From the NCBI RefSeq assembly GCF_033439725.1, contig NW_026944392.1, positions 800,458-864,457 of the forward strand: 64,000 nt of DNA. Direction: 5' to 3'. Positions 52,766-61,515 of the stretch are shown in pieces; position 1 is the stretch's first letter; each line of letters opens with the position of its first letter. Under the pieces are notes generated by a model. It was not told the DNA's origin, did not search any database, and worked only from the letters and a program-made list of their open reading frames with translations. The DNA is from Neurospora tetraspora (taxonomy: Eukaryota; Ascomycota; Sordariomycetes; Sordariales; Sordariaceae). Both the position numbers and the translations under genes were made by a program.

Positions 52766-54097
52766 TTTGATGAGGTGTGGTGGTCTACACCTATGAGAAT
52801 GTTGGATGGTGGTTGTTGTGATGGTGAGGTTCTTGAGGTGTTGTTGATGCTGGTCGTCTTACTAACTTCTTCAAGCGAGGAACTGATTGACGAAAACAGA
52901 ACTCCCACTTCGACCTCAACCCAAGGACCCCCACAATCTTATACCCATTGCCTCATGCAGTACCATCCCCCACCCCTTCCACGCAGCCGCTCACTCTTCC
53001 TCCCTCCTCAAATCCTCAGCTCGACTCTAGTTACTCCCTTCGGGGATTCCGTGGGTGCCATGGCGGGTGATCCGTGACGCCAATCCCGCATCCCTCATCA
53101 GCTGCCGCCGCCATATTGTATGCTTACCCCTACCACTCGAAAGGCTGAGCCAACTCGGGAGGTCAAGGGTTGTAGCAGAGCTGCTGATTGGATGACAGTC
53201 CGGTGTGAGATCCAGGGCCTTGTCGTGGGGTGGTAGGTGGCTTTCCGAGGGCTTACATGTAAGATGATGCTCGTTCCCTCCTGTCCATCCCCTAACCGAA
53301 AGGGAACGACATGGATGCAGTGCCGCTCGAGCACCGAGGTGATTGACCCCGATGTGGGAAATTCCGGGCTTCGTTCGCCGTTGTGATGCATTTCGTTCCC
53401 CTCGATTCCGTCGAACAGATGTGGGATTTTCTGCTACACGATGCAGTAGAACTCGACAATAACTGAACACTTGTATCCCATAACGAAGAACACCAGTGTT
53501 CACAGGATTGATCAACGAACGGTTACGAGTAAGTATTTCAACCAATCATCACCGAATCCGGACTTGACCGGTCAGCCCATCAGCCCATCAGCCCGTGCCG
53601 CCCGCGTCGGCTGTGATTGCAACCCTCAGGGACCATGTGCAGAAAAAGGGGGCAGTGACTGTCAGTGGAGGCAGGGGGTTCGGACGGACATCTTCCGAAT
53701 TGAGCTCTCGAAGCTCAGCCCTATCTATTCCTATGCTTCCGAGACCCTGCTTTTGTTTGCTTTTGTTTTGCTTGTTGAATCATTTAGTCAAGGAGTGATT
53801 GGGAGGTGGACATGGAGGTGCAGGAATGCCGACATACAGGTGCGTTATCTGTCTGTTATTGCACTATCACCATATCACAGCAAAACCAAGACGGCCCGTT
53901 AAGGCCATTTCTTAGTCGAAACTACCTTACCTGCCTACCTAGTCTTGTCGAATCGTGATATGGGAACTACTCAAAACATCGACGTCTTCTTGTAGGCGAG
54001 GAGGTATCACGAAAGCATAGGTACGAAGGCATTTTGCAAGTTCTTTTGTTGATTATCATAGAAATCTCACCCCAGCCCGTGCCACCTCAGACTTGAT
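52766..54097. other. Promoter and intergenic region, no gene seen
   Basis: Upstream of the dioxygenase gene. A short direct repeat CAGCCCAT occurs near 53.57-53.59 kb. Open frames on both strands lack support. Confidence 0.35.
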
Positions 54098-54122
54098 ATG
54101 CACCTCCGCCGCCTGTTGACCT

Positions 54123-54506
54123 ATGGGTTCATCGCCCGCATTTATTGCCATCCACCACATTCTTCCATACCACTCCGGCACTCCCAGAAGCATCAACGAC
54201 GACGTCTCCCAAAGGCTGAAGTTGGCAGTCTCTCATTCCAACCCCTCCACCACCAGCCCGGCATCGACCAAGCTTACAATGCTAAGCCTCTGGTCATTAT
54301 CGTCTGCCCCAACCGTGGACTGGTTGTCCCAATCATCAACGAGGCTCGAAAGTTCTGCTACCGTTCGATATCACTGGCGGTTTTGGAGAAGATGGAGAAT
54401 GAAGGTCAAGGTCTGGTTTGGCATTGTGAACTATGTAGTTTGGAACATTGGGGGGGAACTATGTAATTGTGTGCACCAAGGGAACCATGTGACGTCCGGA
54501 GCGTAG
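54123..54506 (+). CDS. Uncertain hypothetical frame
   Basis: A 127-codon frame (SINDDVSQRLKLAVSHSN, SSTRLESSATVRYHWRFW) overlaps another of similar length in the next frame (54098-54466). Neither has a recognised domain. At most one is real. Confidence 0.2.
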   Translation: MGSSPAFIAIHHILPYHSGTPRSINDDVSQRLKLAVSHSNPSTTSPASTKLTMLSLWSLSSAPTVDWLSQSSTRLESSATVRYHWRFWRRWRMKVKVWFGIVNYVVWNIGGELCNCVHQGNHVTSGA

Positions 54507-54649
54507 CCAACGTGTGGGTAGGCGGGCTGGGCCTGATCCCAGGAGGTGATAGGCAAAGGCTGCATTGGATGAATCGGTCTACCGTTGACATCAGCCGCCC
54601 CGTGGGGTGAGGCAGAGCTGTAAACTGGAACTCTGAGTTCGTCAGTGTC

Positions 54650-55640
54650 AGACATGATCATCGGGAGAGGCTCATAAGAATTTCACTCACCAGTCTGTGC
54701 GATCGCAATGACATCGTGTCCTTGGGAAAATGTGTTGTTGAACGTTGGGATTTGAAACTATGTGATTTGGAACGTTGAGAGGAACGATTGTTTCGAAGTA
54801 GAAGCTCCGCAAACAGCTTGAAAAGGTCGAGTCCTGATGCTGGATTCGACTTTCTCCAGCTGTTTGCGGAGCTTCTCCGCCTTCTGTTCTTGCCTCATCA
54901 GCAGAAGAACCTGTTGGTTGATGAGTCGAGTTAGCAGCCATCCATACCAGTATCAGGCCTGTCATCAGACCATGCGCTTCAGAGTGAGTGACTTGCCCGA
55001 CGCAGTCCGTAGCTGCGCTGGCCGTAGGACTGCTGCTGGTAGCCGCCCTGGCCGTCGGCTTTGAAACTGGTGTTGAAGCTGGTGTTCGAGCTGGTGCTGA
55101 AGCTGGTGTAGGTGGACACAGCGGCACTGATTCTGGTTGCTCAGGGTAGCAACGGCCATGAAGGGGCAGGAGGCTGTTGCTACCCTGAGCAACCCTAGGC
55201 TCCCCCAAGACCAGAACTTGTATTGATGGGTTCTACTCCCGCGCCAGAAATGTCAGCATCAACTCAGATATCAAGCACCAAGGGCAAAGCGAGGAACAAC
55301 TTACCTGGGTCTTGGAGGAGCCTAGTTGTAAAGTAGGTCGAGGGAGCTATGTTGTTGTTGAACTGTTGTGTGTTGGAACCAACTTGCTTGAAGTTGTTGG
55401 GAATGGAACTGATGCGCCCGAAGGCGATCGATGTGGAAGGAAGGAAGAGAAGAGGAGAAGAATTTTTATGGGAAAGGAGGAGGGGAGGACCGCCTTTTAT
55501 AGCCGAGGAGGGGGAAGGAGAGGACGGGACGGGAAGAGGAAGGGGTCCACATGGATTTTCAGCAACAGCTGTCGAGTTTGACAGCAACAGCTTGTTTACG
55601 TCTGGTAGACCTCCAAAGTCCACTTGAAATTGCAGCAACA
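54650..55640 (-). CDS. Possible multi-exon gene with coiled coil and hairpins
   Basis: On the minus strand, a leader-like Q/N-rich part (NNFKQVGSNTQQFNNNI) ends at a GTAAGT near 55309. Further down, after an acceptor CAACAG near 54912, a coiled-coil frame reads VLLLMRQEQKAEKLRKQ then LEKVESSIRTRPFQ. A stretch between them reads either as Pro/Thr/Ser-rich or as QGGYQQQSYGQRSYG. The exon structure could not be settled, and two strong inverted repeats lie inside the region. Confidence 0.25.
54800..54876. repeat. Fold-back inverted repeat, 35-bp arms
   Basis: Arms 54800-54834 and 54842-54876 with a 7-nt loop. The outer 19 bp are perfect (AGAAGCTCCGCAAACAGCT and its complement); the inner 16 have four or five mismatches. 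One arm encodes the coiled-coil EKLRKQLEKVESS. Confidence 0.85.
55135..55194. repeat. Fold-back inverted repeat, perfect 19-bp arms
   Basis: GGTTGCTCAGGGTAGCAAC at 55135-55153 and its exact complement at 55176-55194, loop of 22 nt. Confidence 0.9.
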
Positions 55641-56797
55641 GCTGTCAGCCTGTCACGCGGTTAGAAAAAGAGGCTCTTCAAGTCTGGCGGACCGCCCAAG
55701 TCCAGATGACACAGCTTGTTGGCACCTGTCAGTGCCTGCAGACTGAGGCTCCTGCCGTGTGTGTCGTCCCTTTGCCAGCCATATTGGAGGGAAGTGGAAG
55801 GAACGAGGCCGAAGCAAACAGTACGTACTCGTCTGGACCAGTGAAGTGCGTTCACTGCCCCCTCTCGAGAGGCACGTGGGGGATCAAAGTCGACTGAGAG
55901 AGAAGGCAGGAACAGACGAAGCAATGCCCCAGGCAGCAAGATGTGGTAACGCTGGTCTGTGTCCTTGGTGGTGACGGGACCCGACGAGCACAATGGTGAT
56001 AGTTGTGTGATAACCTAGCCCGTAGAGTACCGAAGTCATCATCATTCATCGTCCTCGTCCAAGTCTAGAGCTAGCGGAGAGTTGCCAATAAACCCTGATT
56101 CCTCTTCTATCTTCTGCTTCCATGCTCTCTACCCGTTTCGCAATGATACTCGGTGATGCGTAGCCGTGGTGACAGCCCAGCCGAACTGACAGGGTCCAGT
56201 GTCAGCCGAGACTGCTGGGAGCCGTTATCTGAAATCTTACACAGCGATCACATTGACTCTGCAAGATTGAGGTATGAGCCGCTAGGCAGATAAGTGATTG
56301 ACCACAACCTCACATAGCACCCAAGACGACAGAGAGGACGATACTTTTCCACCAGACTATCCAGAACCACACGTCCTTGGCCTAACAACTCCCCTCTTCT
56401 TTGTCAACCCCATCGAGAACGAATCCAAAGAACACCCAGAAACTCCCCTCGCCAGCCCCTCAGCGTCATTTTCACCGACAACTTCACCGAAAACTTCCCT
56501 CGCGACGTCGCCAATATCAGCAAGGTGACGCCTCAACCACATACAGGCTATCACTGAGACTGCCATCACAAGCAGCCCATTTCAAACTTCAAACCTGCCC
56601 GGCATCTATCTGTGAGGTGAGTTTTCCTGATCCTTACCTACCTTAAGAACCATAACCCGCCACTGCCCCCCTCCCCTCTGCTTCAGTTGACCTTCCTCAC
56701 CCCTCACCCCCCTCACCGCAGACTTCATACCTCTAGACCTCATATTAACACTTGCTCAACGAATTCCCAGACAAGAAACTCACCTCAGAATCAAATC
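55641..56797. other. Intergenic or uncertain exons
   Basis: One exon-like frame follows a possible acceptor at 56314 (CACATAG) and reads FPPDYPEPHVLGLTTPLFFV with Ser/Thr/Pro-rich continuation to a TGA near 56527. No ATG exon connects to it. A GTGAGT near 56618 with a CCGCAG near 56720 may be an intron. Not resolved. Confidence 0.3.
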
Positions 56798-57100
56798 ATG
56801 CCCGCCCAACCTTCCACTTCTCAACCCCCTCCCCCTCCCCCTCCCCCTCCTTCGATCACGATCGTGATCACATCACCACCTCATCGAACGACCACAACCA
56901 CGACCGCGACCGCGACCGAGACCATCCAGAGCACGGCCACGACCAGGACCACGATCACCACCACCATCACGACGATCACCACCAGAACCAGCGTCACGAC
57001 CACGACGATCACTGCCGAGGAGATTGACAGGTCTACAGCCACGATGGTGGACGTGACCTTTGACACGACCATTGACATGGATATCTGGGAAATCGAGTAG
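56798..57100 (+). CDS. Threonine-rich low-complexity protein, 100 aa
   Basis: The frame starts MPAQPSTSQ, has nine prolines, then a long Thr-rich tract (TTTTTTATATET, TTRTTITTTITTITTRTS) and an acidic end (TTIDMDIWEIE). The same DNA in the +1 frame encodes a His/Asp-rich peptide (56752-57027). The low complexity makes the coding status uncertain; the ordinary-looking C-terminus favours this frame. Confidence 0.35.
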   Translation: MPAQPSTSQPPPPPPPPPSITIVITSPPHRTTTTTTATATETIQSTATTRTTITTTITTITTRTSVTTTTITAEEIDRSTATMVDVTFDTTIDMDIWEIE

Positions 57101-57785
57101 GCCTGGCCTGCGCAGTGTCCAGTACCCCCGCAACGCACTTGCGGCGTTGCCTTGTGGACATAATGCCTAGAGAAGCAAGCTGGATGGGTTCATGGATGGT
57201 TGGAGAGAGCCGGCGTCGGTGTGGCAAGGCCTTGCTGCTTGTCCATGTCGTGTTCTCGTCGTTGTATGTATTCCTTTGTCATATTGTCCTTGGCTAGGCA
57301 ACACTAACAGCTTCGCAGTCTCCATCCAGCTGTATTGGACATCGTGGACACTCTGACTCGCTCGTGGTATTGAGCCTCATCGACATACATGGAGGTACTG
57401 GTACAAGGGTGACATGGGAAGACAAGACAAGGCAAGGCAAGCGGGCATGAAAGGAAGGAAGAAAGGCACTCACATCGTAGTCTAGAAGCTCTGAAATGAA
57501 TGACGCTGCTTCCCTCCCTCCCAACACTTTTTCATACCTATGCTTTTACACTCTGAAGCCTCTCTCGAGCACGATTCTACCGGCAGGGCTTCATTAACCA
57601 TTTCCTTGTTAGCGTAGGGGGGCGGATGTCACAGATGCTTCTCCGAAGACTTCGCCTCCTTGAGAAAACAAAACATAATCGGGTATATTGTCATCAATCA
57701 TCGCTCGTAGTCACCATCCCCCTTCATGTCTAGATTCCCCCCTCCTCTCCTCTCCCTCTCCCCTCTTCAAAACTCCCCCTTTCGA

Positions 57786-57787
<2 letters not shown>
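57101..57787. other. Intergenic, no gene seen
   Basis: Between the Thr-rich frame and the oxidase 3' end. No supportable feature. Confidence 0.35.

Positions 57788-57817
<30 letters not shown>
57788..57817. repeat. Poly-C run of 30 (poly-G on the minus strand)
   Basis: Thirty consecutive C, about 30 nt downstream of the stop codon of the minus-strand oxidase gene, so in its 3' UTR as poly-G. The length may be unreliable because such runs are hard to sequence. Confidence 0.9.
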
Positions 57818-57820
<3 letters not shown>

Positions 57821-57845
57821 CCTCAACGACCCATCACTAACTCCC

Positions 57846-59480
57846 TCACTTCTCAGCAGGCTTAACACTCTGCGGATTCCAAAAAACCTCCTTCGGATCC
57901 CACCGCTTCTTAACCCTCCTCAACTCCTCATAATTACTCCCCCAATACTGCTCCTGCGCATCCTTTAGCTCCGGATCGACATACCCCGCATACGTCCCGA
58001 ACGCGCGCGTCGACTTGGTAATCTGGTTATGGAAATTCTCCAAGAAGGCCTTCGTCTTCTCGCTGAGCGGTAAACCGATGCCGTAGCTCTGGTAGAACAT
58101 GACCTTGTCTCTGTGCGAATAAGCGGTGGCGTTCATGGGCACGTCAGCGATGGCGCCGCCGGTGGCGTCGAAGATGATGAACCAGAGCGGGGTGCCCTTG
58201 TCTTGGGTGTCGGTCCATTTGAAGATGTCGGCGATGCCGGTGGTGTTGATCAGCTCTTCGCGGCGGAAGGCGAGGGACTTGGCGTAGAACGGGGTGGCGA
58301 GGCCGGATAGGTAGAGCGCTTCGTTTTCGCCGTCGCGAGCGAGGGCCGTGAGCCAGTCGTTGTTTCCTACCGAGTCCTTCTTGCCGGGGAGGCGGTCGGG
58401 GATACCGCTGGCGCGGTACTCGGCTTCGGTGCCGTAGAAGGTGCCGGTGATGATGGCGCCGGTGGGGTTGAGGATGAATTCGGAGCCGAAGCGACGGTCG
58501 AGTTTGGGATCGGAGATTAGGTCTTGCCAGGCTGAGTAGGTCGAGGCAACATCGGCGGATTTGCCGAAGATGAAGGTGTAGCTGTACTGGACTACGTTGG
58601 CGGGCTCGGGGTGGGTGCGGACGACGAACTCGGTGATGACGCCGAGACTGGAGGCGGCGCCTCGAAGGCCCTGTCCTTTGTTAGTGAGTAGTCGCGGAAG
58701 AAGGAGGGGGCAGGCATACCCAGAACAGGTCAGAGTTTTGAGTCTCGCTGGCCCTCTGGATCTTGCCATCAGCAGTTACCACTTCCACCTCCACTATGTG
58801 ATCCAAGGCGCTTCCCCACATGCGCGACATTGGGCCAAGACCACCCTAGGAAGATGTCAGCAACCTGGTCTATCATGGATCTCCAGTGCCGAGGACCTAC
58901 AATAGTAGCATGCCCACCAATGCCAACATCCGGACATACGCCATAAGCCATCGCTCGGCCGCCCGCATCATGTAACCTATCCGTGACATGTCCAAGACGG
59001 CTGCCGGCACCTATGGTGGCTTGCCATGTCTTGTTGTCCATGGAGAACTGCTGGAAGTTTTGAAGGTCGATGGTAATAACTCCATCCTGACCTCCTCCAA
59101 GGCCTACGTTCATCTCAGTTAGCGTCCAGGAATTCTCGCCCGTAGTGTTGTATCCCAGCGAGTGACCTACCATAATTCCTGCGTCCCTCGTTAGCAACTA
59201 TCCACTACATAGAAGAACACAAGCGAACTCACCCGAACGAATGCCCTCCCGACTTAGCCTGCACCTTGTACCCGTTCTTGGTAGCACACTTCACTACCTC
59301 GGCCACATCGTTGCTATCCTTGGGCCTCACAACGGCCTCGGGGACCACTTTGATATCGAGATTGTACGGTTTGACCCATGATAGTTGGTAAAGAGGTGTG
59401 CTGGGATATGCTGCGAAGTGGGAGCGGCCGTTGGCAATGCCATCGATGCACGTTTGGAGTGCGCTGTGACCTTGTCCCAT
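57846..59480 (-). CDS. BBE-type FAD-dependent oxidase, five exons, 469 aa
   Basis: Exons 59480-59233, 59178-59171 (8 nt), 59103-58901, 58845-58720 and 58670-57846; introns of 49-67 bp. All phases agree. It is a PCMH-type FAD-binding protein with a C-terminal BBE domain. KSGGHSFGNYG (His80) and GVCPDVGIGGH (Cys142) are the two residues that bind FAD covalently in glucooligosaccharide and berberine-bridge-like oxidases. The BBE end reads YVDPELKDAQEQYWGSNYEEL and WDPKEVFWNPQS. Family reactions oxidise sugars, alcohols or secondary metabolites, releasing H2O2; the substrate cannot be told. Start MGQGHSALQ is chosen by family length; a longer in-frame start at 59723 would add a hydrophobic leader (VFFLSFLPFFSIL), so secretion remains open. 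Confidence 0.88.
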
Positions 59481-61515
59481 TGTGGCCTTTGTTCCTGGAT
59501 GATGAGTTGCGTCCGGGATAAGTTGACCGAATACAGGGTCAAGTATGGAGAAGAAAGGAAGGAAGGAAAGAAAGAATACGTGGAGAGGATTAGAGCAGAG
59601 GAGGCTTAAGTGTTTCAAGACTGGAGCAAACAATACGGGATACGAGTGCCGAGTTGGTCGATAGGTATGCGTGATAAACAGTGAGGATGGAGGTGGGGCG
59701 TACAAGGACATGGGAGGTATCATCCCAAGCTAAAAGCGAAGCTGAAGCCATCGATCCGTCATACTGCAAAAAAATCCGAGTGGAAGGAGACGATCAAACA
59801 AGGCGCAGTGCATTGACGTTAGTACCTAATAGTAGCCACATAAAGGTCAGGCCTGTCAGGGCAAAGGCAAAAATGACTGGCGGAAAGCGCCTTTGGTTGG
59901 CTTTGAACGAGTCAACGACTGGGAAAGGGTAGGTAGGCTTTTTTCCACTTGGAGAAGCCACATTGGACGGGAAGCCTGACCGGCTCACCGGGTGGCATGA
60001 CGGAATCGTTTTGATCGACGAAACAGATCTTGTCAGGGCAGCCACCTTGGGCGCCTTGGCTCGATGTGTGGATGACCGAGGAAGACCTTGTAACGCTTTG
60101 TTAGATCCGAGTTTGCGGGATGTGAGTCGTCGACTCGTCAGATGGGGTCATGGAAGGGTGGATGTGACATACATGATGAGGCTCGGCGGTGGTACAGTAC
60201 CAGAGTTGATAACCAGGTCCAGATATTTGGCAGAATATCACGCCAAGTTCTGCCGGGACGTGAAGTTGGAAAGACGAAACAAATAATATCTAAAGCCAAA
60301 ATGAGAAGTGCATATCACGGTTGACAAACGTCCAGCCTCCCCCCAAAGAGAGTCGGCCAAGTGGTGAAGCCCGAACAGAAAGAAGAGTGGCTGCCTCTCG
60401 CATTTGCTACGTCAAAGCACAGGAAGGGCATGGCAGGGCAGGAAAAAAACAGGATGATGTTGGGAGACGAGTGTTTTGTGCCCAATGAGTCATCACAAAG
60501 GAAAGGAAGTCCAGGGGCACAAGAAGCAAACCTGCTGACAACGTTTCGTCCGGTTACCGCATGGATGATCACCAGATTTTGTTGGTGTTGGTGTTTCCAT
60601 TGCCGCCCCCGGGTACAACCTCGGCATCCGTATTCGAGACGATGCCCAAAACGAGAGGACAGTGACACTGCGCGGCGGTTACCAAGCAGCTGGCTGTGCA
60701 GAGTCATGGCATGATGCCCAAGACTTTGGTATCCAATCGCCTTTCTTCAGCTGCGGTTTGTGCATCGAAGGTTGGAAGTTTTCTTTTGGTCACCGGCGAC
60801 CAATGGCCAACGAGAAGAAGGGATGACGTTGAGAGAAGAAACAAGACGAGTTCGCGAAAAAACGAGGAGGGGTTCGTGACGGGGCATGCGGTGATTGGTT
60901 AATAATTTTGCAGGATCCTGGTAATATCATGCTGGCTTAATTGGTGTTGTACTAACACTTTATTTAGTTGTGATCGCCACAGAGCGTTAACAGGGTAACA
61001 TCTGCAACCGGAGGGAAGAGGCGCTAAATTTGATATTAGCCTATCTTCTTAAGGGCAAAAGAACAGGGGAATCTGTTAAGGTCGTATCTCTGCAACCTCC
61101 GTCCAAGAATAACGGAAGATCAAGTTTGTTCCCACGTTCACCATCTGTGAATACAATCCTCATTGAAATATGGGTGACGCAACGATCTGCAAATGCGAAT
61201 GGAGAGAGAAATTTAAAGGAAAATGGGAAGGGGACAAGTGCAATTGCGTATCCGACATGGCTCACACGATAAGCGTTAACAATCTATCAACCTCTCGGCA
61301 AAGTTTGCGGCATTCATGTTTACGACATATCTCAATCAGCTGCCCATCAAGGTTCTCATCCATGTTCCAAATATCATCACGAAGAAAGAAGTCACATCTC
61401 CCATCATCCATCATAGGTAATGAGTTAACGACAGAAGTTATTTAACAAGAACAAACTCCCAGATCATATCCAAAGCCAAAAAAAGGAAAAAAACGAGCTA
61501 TATCCAAATTTTTCT
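59481..61515. other. Promoter and intergenic region, no gene seen
   Basis: Two kilobases between two minus-strand genes: promoter of the oxidase and 3' flank of the P450. Open frames on both strands are short and unsupported. Confidence 0.4.

Noticed and set aside
59963-60286. 107-codon plus-strand frame between the oxidase and P450
   Set aside because: TTG or late start, overlapping frames on both strands, no family resemblance.
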